From: Bacillus sp. J37
GTDB lineage: Bacteria > Bacillota > Bacilli > Bacillales > Bacillaceae
Direction: 5' to 3'
Length of the DNA stretch: 64,000 nucleotides
Assembly (NCBI RefSeq): GCF_000518865.1
Contig: NZ_JAEK01000015.1
Location: 29,485 to 93,484, forward strand
The translations under genes and the position numbers were made by a program. Each line of letters starts with the position of its first letter. Position 1 is the first letter of the stretch. Under the pieces are notes generated by a model. The model did not search any database. It saw only the letters and a program-made list of their open reading frames with translations, and was not told the origin of the DNA. Shown here one piece after another: positions 34,646 through 43,610 of this stretch.

Positions 34646-34682
34646 GATCTGAACTTACTATCGAGGGGAGGAAGGTAATATT

Positions 34683-35438
34683 GTGAAAACAACAGAAAAC
34701 TTTACCGACAAGGCCGATATATATGCGAAATATCGTCCACATTACCCTATTGAATATATCAATTATTTATTTTCAGCTAACCAACTAAAAGAGGATCAAC
34801 TTGTTGCCGATATCGGTTCAGGTACAGGGATATTTAGCCGCCAGTTGCTTGAAAGAGGGTTGAAAGTTATTGGAGTGGAGCCTAATGATGACATGAGGAA
34901 TTTGGCTGAGATATCATTGAAACAATATTCTCGTTTTACATCAATAAAGGCAACTGCTGAAAATACAACTTTAAAAGGGGAAAATGTGGATTTAGTAACT
35001 GTTGCCCAGGCATTTCATTGGTTCGATAAAGAAGCATTCAAAATCGAATGTCAACGAATACTGAAACAAAAGGCAAATGTTGCTCTTGTTTGGAATAGCA
35101 GAGATTTAACTAGCCTTATAATGAAAGAGAATGCAGAAATTTGCCAAAAGACCTGTCCGAATTTCAAAGGATTTAGCGGTGGAATGGTGGAATCACCCGA
35201 AATATTTAACAACTTCTTTAAGAATGGTAAGTATGAGTTTAAGATGTATCAAAATGATTTGCTATTTGATTATGAAGGATTCTTAGGAAGGAATCTATCA
35301 GCTTCCTATGCACCGAAAAAAAATGACGAAGAGTATGAACGGTTTGTTTTTCTCTTATCAGAGTTATTCGAAAAACACAGTAAGAATGGAAAAATTGTTC
35401 TCCAAAACATAACGCGAAGTTATCTAGGCACTGTCTAA
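34683..35438 (+). CDS. Class I SAM-dependent methyltransferase
   Basis: 251 residues from a GTG at 34683 with GAGGGGAGGAAGG upstream. The start FTDKADIYAKYRPHYP is typical of a large group of bacterial methyltransferases (YRPxYP). Motif I is VADIGSGTGIFSRQLLERG, followed by VIGVEPNDDMRNLAE (post-I), VDLVTVAQAFHWFD (II) and RILKQKANVALVWNSRD (III). It is probably a small-molecule methyltransferase of the type annotated as YcgJ/trans-aconitate-like. A strong hairpin lies in its leader. Confidence 0.9.
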   Translation: MKTTENFTDKADIYAKYRPHYPIEYINYLFSANQLKEDQLVADIGSGTGIFSRQLLERGLKVIGVEPNDDMRNLAEISLKQYSRFTSIKATAENTTLKGENVDLVTVAQAFHWFDKEAFKIECQRILKQKANVALVWNSRDLTSLIMKENAEICQKTCPNFKGFSGGMVESPEIFNNFFKNGKYEFKMYQNDLLFDYEGFLGRNLSASYAPKKNDEEYERFVFLLSELFEKHSKNGKIVLQNITRSYLGTV

Positions 35439-35641
35439 CTGGCCGAATCTATTGAAGATTTAATTGAAGTTTCCTTTGTGGAGTATAGTTTATCCTTGAC
35501 GTAAATAGTATAGAAGTGATCTTAAGCAATTGAGTGACATTCTTAAATAACGATGTGAGCTCTTTATTATGTATGGGGCCTGATGTTGAGTAAGATGAAT
35601 GGGACGTTTTTTCCTGACTATCGAAAGATAATAACCTAAAA

Positions 35642-35671
35642 AGGTTAACCAATGAAATATCTGGTTAACCT
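35642..35671. terminator. Palindrome downstream of the methyltransferase
   Basis: AGGTTAACC (35642-35650) and GGTTAACCT (35662-35670) form a perfect 9-base stem. The 35439-35808 stretch otherwise shows no convincing gene. The hairpin is 200 bases after the methyltransferase stop, so it may close a lost transcript. Confidence 0.5.
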
Positions 35672-35808
35672 CATAATTTGAGAGCGCAGGTTCGATAAAA
35701 CCAATGTAACTAGAAGATCAGCTCTCATCATTTGTTCATATGAATGTCTGGGAATTGGGAAGTTATTCTTCATCTTACCAACCTATGCTTATGTCCATAC
35801 AAGTTCTA

Positions 35809-36249
35809 TTACTGCAATCCGACCAAAATAACAACTGTAAAAAATATGATTTGTAAAATCGTTCGAGGGAAAAGAGGAGTACTTGGTCTTCCGCCAATAG
35901 TGATCCCTTTTCTCACAGCGCGAATGTTAGCTGGGAACATAACAATAAGTAAGATTGCCAAACCGACTGAAGCAAAACTTGAAGTGAAAGGAATCAACAG
36001 ACCTATGGCTCCAGCGATTTCGCATATTCCAGTAATGGTCACGATGACACCTGGCTTTGGTAGAGCTGGAGGTACCATTTTGATAAGATCTGGACGTCTC
36101 TTTCCCCAATGAGCCGATGCCGTAAATAAAAACATTAAAGCAACAGCGACTCGTAAAGAAGTTTCCCAACTATCAAAATAAGAAAGTCCGAAAAAACCGA
36201 TCAAGCGAAAAATCAAGAATGATCCAATTAGTAGGATAAATGGAGCCAT
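35809..36249 (-). CDS. DoxX family membrane protein
   Basis: 146 residues with GGGAGGAA before the ATG. Four membrane helices are arranged as in DoxX: LRVAVALMFLFTASAHW, VIVTITGICEIAGAIGLLI, SFASVGLAILLIVMFPANI and TILQIIFFTVVILVGLQ. The GAIGLL and MFPANIRAV motifs are family features. DoxX-type proteins act in redox or thiol stress in some bacteria, but the role here is unknown. It is the last gene before the vat-vgb block on the minus strand, with a 90-base gap and no shared operon signal. Confidence 0.88.
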   Translation of the reverse strand: MAPFILLIGSFLIFRLIGFFGLSYFDSWETSLRVAVALMFLFTASAHWGKRRPDLIKMVPPALPKPGVIVTITGICEIAGAIGLLIPFTSSFASVGLAILLIVMFPANIRAVRKGITIGGRPSTPLFPRTILQIIFFTVVILVGLQ

Positions 36250-36339
36250 CCGTATTTCCTCCCTTATTAAAAACCTTTGGTAATCATTAAATACAAAATA
36301 ACGACAGGTATTAAAGTATTCTAGGAAGTTGCTACTATG

Positions 36340-36993
36340 TCATATTTTATTTTTAAAATTCCTTAGGTTCTCTATATCTCCATTTACTATCACATCAATA
36401 TGAGCAGAAATAGTATTAATATCTAAATCCCACCATTTAATTTCTAACAATTCGTTAATAATTTTTTCTGAGAAACGATTTTTAAGTTTCTTTGCAGGAT
36501 TTCCCCCAACGATCGTGTAAGGTTCCACATCCTGTGTAATAACCGATTTAGCTCCTACAATTGCACCGTGCCCTATTTTTATTCCAGGCATAATGACACT
36601 ATCCATTCCAATCCAAACATCATTTCCAATTATGGTATCACCTTTAAACGGCAACTGATCTAACGTTGGCGTATATTTCTCCCAACCGTGTCCGAAAATA
36701 TTGAACGGGTAGGTTGAAAAACCATCCATTCTATGATTAGCTCCATTCATAATAAACGTTACACCGGGTGCTATAGCACAAAATTTCCCTATGTTAAGTC
36801 TGTCTCCGAAGAATTCGTAGTGATATAACTCTTGATCTTCAAAGGATTCACCATTTCTTGCATCGTAATATGAGTATTCACCCACAATTATGTTTGGTCT
36901 AGTAATTGTATTTTTAATAAATTGCACAACATGATTTCCTTCAATCGGATATTTAGAATTAGGGTTTGGCCCATGTTGATTATATGATTCCAT
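36340..36993 (-). CDS. vat: Vat family streptogramin A O-acetyltransferase
   Basis: 217 residues, the usual size of Vat/CatB-type xenobiotic acetyltransferases. Hexapeptide (left-handed beta-helix) repeats are seen in [38 protein letters not shown] and [16 protein letters not shown]. The Vat signature NGANHRMDG contains the catalytic His, and [15 protein letters not shown] is the family end. It acetylates group A streptogramins. It lies 26 bases after the vgb frame on the same strand, so a vgb-vat operon for group B and A streptogramins existed. This copy looks intact. Confidence 0.9.
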   Translation of the reverse strand: MESYNQHGPNPNSKYPIEGNHVVQFIKNTITRPNIIVGEYSYYDARNGESFEDQELYHYEFFGDRLNIGKFCAIAPGVTFIMNGANHRMDGFSTYPFNIFGHGWEKYTPTLDQLPFKGDTIIGNDVWIGMDSVIMPGIKIGHGAIVGAKSVITQDVEPYTIVGGNPAKKLKNRFSEKIINELLEIKWWDLDINTISAHIDVIVNGDIENLRNFKNKI

Positions 36994-37019
36994 AGAGCTC
37001 TACTTCCTTTTTAGAGTTT

Positions 37020-37903
37020 TTATAATAAACTTAGCCGACCTATCTTATTGCACTCCTCAGCGAACCAAATGGCACCGTCAGATCCTAATACAATTCCATG
37101 TGGTTCCGCATTTTGCGTTGGAATTGAATATTCTGTCATTTCACCTTTCATTGTAATTCGACCAATTTGATTACTTCCCCATTCGGTGAACCATAAAGCA
37201 TGATCAGGACCTGTTACTATTGCGTGTGGGCGAGCATTTGCAGTGGGGATGGTATATTCACTTATTGTTCCAGAGGGAGTAATTCGACCGATTTTATTTC
37301 CCTTAATTTCTACGAACCAAATGGCGTTGTCAGGTCCTTTTGTAATAACTACAGGGCCAGCATGTTTTGTAGCAAAAGGTAATTCGTTATTTCTCCAAAT
37401 AATGTAATCCGTCCAATTTGATTACTTTGATTCTCAGTAAACCAAATGGCATCATCCGGCCCAGCAACAATAAATGAGGGGCAGCAATCAGGATTCGGTA
37501 AATCATACTCAATGATTTCTCCTGATGGTAAAATTCGTCCTATTCTATTTCCACTCATTTCCGTAAACCAAATGTCTCCATTATGTCCTTCAGTTATTCC
37601 AAAAGGTGCTGAATCTGGGCATGGCAGAACATATTCGGAAATTTCACCTGTTCCTGTCAATTTTCCAATTTTATTAGCCTTATTTTCAGTAAACCACACA
37701 TCCCCCTGGGCTGTGGAGAGGATAGACAGCACACCTGCATCGGGTGTAGGAACAACGAAAGTAGTGACTTCGCCGTTAACCGTCATTCGTCCAATTTGAT
37801 TGGCTTTATGCTGTGTAAACCAAAGTACACCATCATTTCCAGTGGTTATTCCATAAGGTCCAGAATCTATGTCAACAAGTTCGAATTCTTCGATTTTCAC
37901 CAT
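37020..37903 (-). pseudogene. vgb: Virginiamycin B lyase (Vgb), frameshifted
   Basis: The start is the ATG at 37903 with AAGGAGGAA upstream. A seven-bladed propeller of WFT repeats is obvious: [64 protein letters not shown]. After GEITNY, near 37385, the frame ends at 37349 (LLLQNMLAL). The remaining blades lie in another frame: [36 protein letters not shown] and [17 protein letters not shown], ending [10 protein letters not shown] at 37020. The restored protein of about 295 residues has the family size, including the C-terminal [13 protein letters not shown] active-site region. One missing base makes the lyase inactive if real. vat follows directly. Confidence 0.9.
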
Positions 37904-37977
37904 CAAGCAGTTCCTCCTTTTCTTTATAGAAAATGTTTTAGTCTTTCGATAGAGAATAATTGGAAGCTTTTTATAGA

Positions 37978-38005
37978 GACCACTTAACTAATTAGCTAAG
38001 TGGTC
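37978..38005. terminator. Terminator-like palindrome before vgb
   Basis: GACCACTTA and TAAGTGGTC form a perfect 9-base stem, followed by TATTT. It lies between the end of the minus-strand gene at 38013 and the vgb promoter, so it separates the two transcripts. Confidence 0.8.
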
Positions 38006-38012
38006 TATTTAA

Positions 38013-38510
38013 TCACGACATGTTCTCTTCTAATTGAATAATTTTTTTAATGATTTCTTCTCGTTTCATTTCTTCTAAAGGAAGAAACCTTGGCGGCGCT
38101 GGCAAGTTAAACTCAATATGTGAATGAGATAGCTCAAACAGTAAAGTTCCTATCTTATCTTTATGTTGATTTTCAATCACAATCCAAAACACGCGTTTTT
38201 CATGATGAGGTGTGCCCCATTTAGCCTTTTCCATTGAATTTCTAAAATGTAAGCACTCTCCAATAACAAAGTCATCCTCTTTCGTTTTTTCTGTAGATCG
38301 AAATCCGTTTTCTTTTATTAGTTTCCAAATTGGCGGAAGAAGTTTATCTAAATACATGCCATATGTTGCATCTTCATGTTCCGGAAATAACTGTTCAAGC
38401 TCTTTGATATTTTTGTTCAGTACGTCCTTCCAGTGCCCTTTTATATAAGTGAAAAGTACTTCTCCTAACTCATAGATGGTCATCTGAGGATGAATATTTA
38501 CTGTTGTCAT
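38013..38510 (-). CDS. Conserved hypothetical cytoplasmic protein
   Basis: 165 residues from the ATG at 38510 with GGAGGG upstream. The protein is soluble and rich in aromatic residues (YELGEVLFTYIKGHWKDVLNK, YGMYLDKLLPPIWKLIKENG, ECLHFRNSMEKAKWGTPHHEK). I do not recognise a domain. It is divergent from the tandem MerR regulator with a short shared promoter, so it may be its target. That link is positional only. Confidence 0.65.
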   Translation of the reverse strand: MTTVNIHPQMTIYELGEVLFTYIKGHWKDVLNKNIKELEQLFPEHEDATYGMYLDKLLPPIWKLIKENGFRSTEKTKEDDFVIGECLHFRNSMEKAKWGTPHHEKRVFWIVIENQHKDKIGTLLFELSHSHIEFNLPAPPRFLPLEEMKREEIIKKIIQLEENMS

Positions 38511-38659
38511 ATGAATCCCTCCATATTTTTTATCGTACAAATTAATCTTACAACATTAAAGCCAATTATAAAGTTTTTAGAAAAAACGGCTGAATTCACG
38601 GTGCTTAATATGATAAACTTTACATGGTTGTACAGATATCAAAGATAGGAGTGTGCTCA

Positions 38660-39343
38660 TTGAAAAAAATAAGACCTATCGATATTGCTGAAAAATTAAA
38701 TATTAGTACAAGCACTTTAAGAAGCTATGAAGAAAGAGGAATTGTACCGAAACCTAAACGGTCATCTACTGGGTATAGAATATATACAGAGGAACATGTA
38801 GCATATTTTGAATGTATTGTAGCTATGTCTCCTGGGTTTGGAATGGACATAACATCAGCTGCTTTAAAAAAGATGCAACGAAATGAACTAGATGCTGCTC
38901 TTTGGATTATAAATAAAGCGCAAGTAGCTAATTATGAAGACAAAATGATTATAGAACAAGTGCATAAACACCTGGAAAGCTTGAATTATCAACACTCTAT
39001 GACTACAGGAGAAGTATCACTTCAGACAAATATACCTACATCAACTCTTCGATATTGGGAAAAGAAAGGATATGTTCATTCAAAGAGAGGTGAAAATAAC
39101 TATCGCTACTTTAATTCGTATCAGTTTATTAAAATTTTGTTCATGAAGCTTACGCAAAACGCTGTGTATTCATTCGAAATTCTTCAATTAAAAAAACGTG
39201 TTAGAAATTTGGAGGAATACGATATTCAAGGGGCAAGAAGTATTGTCGAGGAGTGCCGACAGTATTTAAATAAACGTAATCAAGAACAGTTACATGGGTT
39301 ATCTTTTTTGTATCGATTATGTGTAAAGTTAGGGTTAAAATAA
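38660..39343 (+). CDS. MerR-type regulator with two tandem DNA-binding domains
   Basis: 227 residues from a TTG at 38660 with AGGAGTG upstream. Two separate MerR helix-turn-helix units are present. The first is IRPIDIAEKLNISTSTLRSY with YEERGIVPKPKRSSTGYRIY; the second, about 110 residues later, is TTGEVSLQTNIPTSTLRYWE with KKGYVHSKRGENNYRYFN. MerR proteins normally carry one such unit and dimerise. Two in one chain suggest it could bind an inverted-repeat promoter as a monomer or bridge two sites. No cysteine-rich metal loop or drug-binding domain follows, so the effector is unknown. Confidence 0.85.
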   Translation: MKKIRPIDIAEKLNISTSTLRSYEERGIVPKPKRSSTGYRIYTEEHVAYFECIVAMSPGFGMDITSAALKKMQRNELDAALWIINKAQVANYEDKMIIEQVHKHLESLNYQHSMTTGEVSLQTNIPTSTLRYWEKKGYVHSKRGENNYRYFNSYQFIKILFMKLTQNAVYSFEILQLKKRVRNLEEYDIQGARSIVEECRQYLNKRNQEQLHGLSFLYRLCVKLGLK

Positions 39344-39517
39344 CTAAGATAGTCGTCCTTATGAATCATACCATTATTTATTTTCATTTAATAAGTTATA
39401 AGTTTTTAATGAAGAAAAGGGTTTGCACTGTCCTTGAATAAGCGCTCTTTAATTTGTTAAGGACCGATTGGAGAAATAACAAGAATATGCTTTAAAGAAA
39501 GAGGTAGTTTGAAAAGA

Positions 39518-39549
39518 AACAATAACCCAATTAATTTGAGTTATTGTTT
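39518..39549. terminator. Terminator at the end of the small membrane-protein gene
   Basis: AACAATAACCCAA pairs with TTGAGTTATTGTT. The stem overlaps the stop codon of the minus-strand gene, with T-rich DNA on both sides. Confidence 0.65.
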
Positions 39550-39716
39550 TTCTTTTTATTCTCAATGTTTTTCCAAGAATAGTAAAAAATCCAAGCAACT
39601 ATTATGGCGAATGTAGAGAACCCTTTTTTGTCTGTAGGTAGGTAGATGAACAATAGAATGCTAATGATAAGAAATGGAGGCATAATTACTAAATATTTCT
39701 TTCTGTCAATGTTCAT
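39531..39716 (-). CDS. Small two-helix membrane protein
   Basis: 61 residues with AGGAG 8 bases before the ATG. YLVIMPPFLIISILLFIYLP and FAIIVAWIFYYSW are the two membrane segments, with a basic N-terminus and a Lys/Asn-rich tail. It is similar in size and layout to other small Bacillus membrane proteins; no function can be given. Confidence 0.6.
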   Translation of the reverse strand: MNIDRKKYLVIMPPFLIISILLFIYLPTDKKGFSTFAIIVAWIFYYSWKNIENKKKNNNSN

Positions 39717-39948
39717 TAGGCTTGCTCCTTACACTTTCATTGTTACTATATTTACGACGAAAAACAAAAAAGGCTTCAAAATAATATTTTAGATTCATAT
39801 AATAGTAAGGTTTTAATTCAGAGAAAGAAGATCTAAAGGAAACGGTCGTTCTAGTATAATAGTTGTGTGAATTCTTTGAATTATGGTAAACTTCCAAAGT
39901 GAATGATAGGTCTTAGATGACTCAATAACTACGTGGAGTGATAACATA

Positions 39949-40596
39949 ATGCTGATAGCACCATCCATTTTGTCTGCGGATTTTGGACAATTAAAAAACG
40001 AATTGGAAAAAGTGAAAAAGGCGGGAGCAGACTTATTGCATATTGATATAATGGACGGGCAATTTGTACCCAATATTAGTCTCGGTATACCAGTTATGGA
40101 GGCTATTTGTACTTATTCTAATTTACCTAAAGAGGTACTTCTTTAGATAAATAATCCAGAGAACTTTATAAAAAAGTTTATTGAATTAGGGGCAGACTAT
40201 ATAACGGTTCATCCAGAGTCAACTGATCAACTAGATTATTGTTTGGAAATAATCAAGTCTAATGGAGCTAAGGCTGGCATCGCTTTAAATCCCAAAACTA
40301 GTTTCGAAGTCGTACTACCCTATATACATAATATTGATTTATTACTATTTATGACGATAAACCCAGGGTTCGGAGGGCAACAATTTATACATAGTGTAGT
40401 AGAAAAAATGAGCGAAGCGAACAGATACAGAGAGCTTCACAAATTAACTGACTTATTATTTGAAGTCGATGGTGGAATAAACGAACATACAGCAAAAATT
40501 TGTACAGAAAATAAAATTGACATTTTAGTTTCTGGTTCAACGATTTTTGAATCTAATGATTTCAATAGAACAATCAATACCCTTAGAAATTCATGA
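39949..40596 (+). pseudogene. Ribulose-phosphate 3-epimerase-like gene with in-frame amber stop
   Basis: The frame opens MLIAPSILSADFGQLKNELE and HIDIMDGQFVPNISLG (metal His and Asp), then meets TAG at codon 66 (40144-40146). It continues in the same frame: INNPENFIKKFIELGADYIT, TINPGFGGQQFI, FEVDGGIN. In intact members the sequence at the stop is VHLMI; here it is VLL-stop-I, so the metal-binding His is also lost. Two independent defects show true decay rather than a sequencing error. The restored length of about 215 residues equals that of RPE/allulose 6-phosphate epimerases. This is a second, non-housekeeping copy, since no pentose-phosphate genes adjoin it. Confidence 0.85.
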
Positions 40597-40743
40597 TGCG
40601 ATGGGGAAAAAAGCGGTTAATAAGACTGCTTTTTTTGTTTTAAAAAATGACTAAAAAGACATTTAGTTGAGGTAGAGGAGTAAATAAAATGATGTTGAAT
40701 ACATATGTATTGTGAAATTTTTTGGGACTTGGGAGGAGACAGT

Positions 40744-41144
40744 TTGACAAAATGTAAGATTGATCATCATAATCCCACATTGGAAGAATACAAATATTTG
40801 TGTGAGTCTGTGGGATGGACTAATTATATGAATTTTGAAGTGGTGGAAACCTCATTAAGAAATTCTATTCACTGCGTCACAGTTAAAGATAATGAACAAA
40901 TTGTAGGTATGGGGCTATTTATTTCTATATCCAAGATATAATGGTTCATCCAGATTATCAGAAAAAGGGTATTGGAAAAGTAATAATGAATACGCTGGTT
41001 GAATACTTAAATACAAATGCCCCAGATAAAGCATTTGTTGGTTTGTTTGCATCCCAAGGTATAGAAAAGTTCTATGAGAAATTTAATTTTAAGGACTTTA
41101 GCCCCGATATGACAGGAATGTTTACAGTAATTTCAAAAAAATAG
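40744..41144 (+). pseudogene. GNAT acetyltransferase with internal deletion
   Basis: Starts at a TTG (40744) with GGAG upstream: KCKIDHHNPTLEEYKYLCES, VGWTNYMNFEV, IHCVTVKDNEQIVGMG. The frame then ends at 40941 (LFISISKI). The same DNA in the next frame reads AIYFYIQDIMVHPDYQKKGI, continuing to KFNFKDFSPDMTGMF at 41144. In intact relatives about six residues (of the type RIVGDG) stand between GMG and AIYFY, so a deletion of 15 or so bases plus a frameshift has occurred at the GGTATGGGG sequence. The acetyl-CoA loop QKKGIGKVIM is still present but out of frame. Confidence 0.82.
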
Positions 41145-41345
41145 ATAGTAATCTTCTAAAATCAAGCGTCACTCTAAAATTGCATGTGCGCACTCTATCA
41201 TGCTATGGATCAGATTGGGGATATATTGTAAAACTGAAATGATCATATGCGGATGTGTTAGGAATCCGGCATGTCTAGAAATAAGAAAAAAGAGATCCTC
41301 CACAAACATAAGCATTACCATAAATTTTGAGCAGGAAGTGAAAAA

Positions 41346-42248
41346 ATGAGTAACTCGAAAAAAACAGTTTTAGAGATTGCTGCGAGACAGGGGCTGTTCC
41401 TACATCCTGATTCTTTAGAATTTAATGAATCAGGTCTGGACTTTCAAGTTGTGTTTGCTGTTGATCAGCAAGAAAAAGAATGGGTACTACGATTACCAAG
41501 ACGTGAAGATGTTTTGCCAAGAATAAAGGAAGAGAAAAAAGCATTAGATTTGGTAGCTGAGCATATCACTGTTTTTGAGGCACCATATTGGACTATTTAT
41601 ACAAACGAGTTAATTGCTTATAAGAAGTTAACTGGAGTTCCTGCGGGTACAATTGATCACGAGATACAAAATTACGTGTGGGTACTGGATATTAACAATG
41701 TGCCCGATTGTTTTTACAAGACACTTGGAAAAGCACTTGTAGCTTTGCATAATGTTCCAATAGAAAAGGCGAAGAGTGTTGGGTTAACCGTTCAATCACC
41801 TGAAGAAGCAAGACAGTCAATGAAAGAAAGAATGAATGCTGTGAAAAATAAAATGGGAGTAGGAGATTCCCTGTGGGCTAGATGGCAGTCATGGATAAGT
41901 AATGATGAAATGTGGCCAAAGAAAACAGGACTCATTCACGGTGATGTTCATGCAGGTCATATTCTGATTGATACAGCTGGAAACGTAACTGGTTTGATTG
42001 ATTGGACTGAAGCAAAGGTATCCGATGTATCGAATGATTTTGTCGTACTTTATAAGACGTTTGGTGAAGAAGGTCTCGAATGGTTAATCAATGCCTACAA
42101 AGAAGCGGGTGGATATGTATGGCCCAAAATGAAAGAGCATATTATTGAATTAGAAGCGGCATATCCGATTGCAATCGTAGAGTTTGCATTTTTATCTGGT
42201 AGTGAAGAGTACTTGAATATGGCAAAACAAGCGTTAAAATTAATATGA
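41346..42248 (+). CDS. mph: Macrolide 2'-phosphotransferase (Mph)
   Basis: 300 residues, the family length. The kinase core shows [12 protein letters not shown] (ATP-binding Lys/Arg strand), [12 protein letters not shown] (catalytic loop with Asp and His) and [12 protein letters not shown] (DxD-type metal Asp). The N-terminal [20 protein letters not shown] and [11 protein letters not shown] are typical of Bacillus chromosomal Mph. It transfers phosphate from a nucleotide to the desosamine 2'-OH of macrolides. The upstream 41145-41345 shows no leader peptide that I could confirm. It lies 3.4 kb from the streptogramin genes, but in a separate transcript. Confidence 0.9.
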   Translation: MSNSKKTVLEIAARQGLFLHPDSLEFNESGLDFQVVFAVDQQEKEWVLRLPRREDVLPRIKEEKKALDLVAEHITVFEAPYWTIYTNELIAYKKLTGVPAGTIDHEIQNYVWVLDINNVPDCFYKTLGKALVALHNVPIEKAKSVGLTVQSPEEARQSMKERMNAVKNKMGVGDSLWARWQSWISNDEMWPKKTGLIHGDVHAGHILIDTAGNVTGLIDWTEAKVSDVSNDFVVLYKTFGEEGLEWLINAYKEAGGYVWPKMKEHIIELEAAYPIAIVEFAFLSGSEEYLNMAKQALKLI

Positions 42249-42333
42249 GGAAAAGTTATTACCAACTAAAAGTAAGTTAGATATATATTTTTATTTAGAA
42301 AGTGATAACCAAAAAAGGATCATCACAAAAATA

Positions 42334-42378
42334 GAAGCGCCATCCTGGAATAATTAAGGGTGCTTATTTCTGTTTAGG
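42334..42378. repeat. Family A palindrome (copy 4)
   Basis: AGAAGCGCCATCCTGGAATA is followed by ATTAAGGGTGCTTATTTCTG, an imperfect copy with the TGGAATAA core. It lies 90 bases after mph. Confidence 0.6.
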
Positions 42379-42523
42379 TCCAGATTCATCTAGTAATTGA
42401 GGAATGAAAGTCTGATATGTTGCAACTTGCAAGGTCGTTTTATAAGTAACATGGAGAATTTATGAAACATTTATTTTTTTCATCCGTATAATTATGAAGG
42501 TCTTAAACAGTGGAGGTGTCATT

Positions 42524-42847
42524 TTGGAAACCAATGTCCAAACGTCTCGAAACGTCAAAATTGTAACTAAAAAAGAAATCAGTATGAGAAAATTACTAAA
42601 TATACTAGGTATATTCGTTTTTTGTGGGTTAGCATTAAGTAATATGACAAATCCACTGCCTTCAAGTGATGACACTAAAGAGTTTTTGCTTTTTATTGGT
42701 GGAAGTGCGATTATCTATACCCTTTTAGTAAACATCTATTTCATAGGACAGATAGGTAGAAAGATTGTATTTACAATTCTTATTTTATTAGGTTGCTTTA
42801 GTGTATGTATGGCTTTTTATCTTGCAAATAATTCAATACCACATTAA
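42524..42847 (+). CDS. Three-helix membrane protein; C-terminal duplicate fragment at 53949
   Basis: 107 residues from a TTG at 42524 with GGAGGTG upstream. Membrane segments: LLNILGIFVFCGLALSNM, FLLFIGGSAIIYTLLVNIYF, IVFTILILLGCFSVCMAFYL. The C-terminus GCFSVCMAFYLANNSIPH is repeated as YCFSIFIAFYLGNHSVPH in a fragment at 53949-54012, evidence of an ancient duplication within the region. No family name is known to me. Confidence 0.65.
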   Translation: METNVQTSRNVKIVTKKEISMRKLLNILGIFVFCGLALSNMTNPLPSSDDTKEFLLFIGGSAIIYTLLVNIYFIGQIGRKIVFTILILLGCFSVCMAFYLANNSIPH

Positions 42848-43026
42848 TTAACGAAACGATACTGAATTTTTATCATTGTTTAAGAAACGGGAGCTTATTT
42901 GCAATAGTGAACAGTTTTAAAGAAATTCCTATTTAGTTTAGTTTATTTATTAATATTGTATTATAATTGATTGTAAAGTATTGTTAGAGCCTTCAAATTA
43001 TTTTTAACGATAAAGGAGAAATCTCA

Positions 43027-43239
43027 ATGTCAAATCATGAAAATAATAACGAACAAAATACACAACCAACAGAAAAGAAGAAAGTTAGCTTACAGGAGTT
43101 AATGAAACAACAACTCGCAAATAAAAAACAAGCTCAACAAAATGGAAAACAAGCAAATAAAGGATTAGGCCAAAATCAAAAGATGAAAAGCCAGCAAGCC
43201 AAAAAAACTAGTAATACACGTAGGAAAATGGGAAGCTAA
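43027..43239 (+). CDS. Small Gln/Asn/Lys-rich disordered protein
   Basis: 70 residues with AAAGGAG before the ATG. The protein is hydrophilic and low in complexity (NNNEQNTQPTEKKK, QQLANKKQAQQNGKQANKGL) and basic, with pI clearly above 9. A conserved-looking core, VSLQELMKQQLANKK, separates an acidic/polar head from a basic tail (KKTSNTRRKMGS). It may bind nucleic acid or act in the spore, but nothing in the sequence proves that. A terminator follows. Confidence 0.65.
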   Translation: MSNHENNNEQNTQPTEKKKVSLQELMKQQLANKKQAQQNGKQANKGLGQNQKMKSQQAKKTSNTRRKMGS

Positions 43240-43256
43240 TAAAAATATATTGGATC

Positions 43257-43297
43257 AAAAACACCGTATTGATGTTACAATCTACACGGTGTTTTTT
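43257..43297 (+). terminator. Terminator after the disordered-protein gene
   Basis: AAAACACCGT and ACGGTGTTTT pair across a 20-base loop and are followed by more T. Confidence 0.8.
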
Positions 43298-43427
43298 ATT
43301 TTTCAAAGATTACTCTGGGTGAAGTTTTTTACTATACACGATTTTGAAACGAAAAGGATGTAATTGCTTTCTAATGGTTGGACGAATGAAAATGTATTTA
43401 ACGTTTAAACCAATAACATAAGTTTTT

Positions 43428-43544
43428 GATCTGGCTACCTACGCAATTATGTATACAAGTGGAACGACAGGTCCATCAAAATGGGTAAAATGTTATATGA
43501 CAGACATAACCGAAAAATTAATTGGATATTTTTCTTTAATGTGA
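43428..43544 (+). pseudogene. Fragment of an AMP-binding (adenylate-forming) enzyme
   Basis: A short open stretch contains DLATYAIMYTSGTTGPSK, which is the ATP/AMP-binding loop of acyl-CoA ligases and adenylation domains. It runs on to WVKCYMTDITEKLIGYF and stops at 43544. Upstream in frame a TAA interrupts it at about 43419. Everything else of a 500-residue enzyme is missing. It is a decayed remnant in the 43298-43610 gap and is the only recognisable content there. Confidence 0.7.
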
Positions 43545-43610
43545 CTTTTTAACAAAATAATTATGAAGGTAATTAGATAGTAAAATTCCTACATATAAGG
43601 AGATAAATCT

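Noticed and set aside
35744..36112. 122-codon plus-strand frame opposite the DoxX gene
   Set aside because: Antisense shadow of the DoxX coding sequence, where the minus-strand frame has four clear helices and a strong ribosome site.
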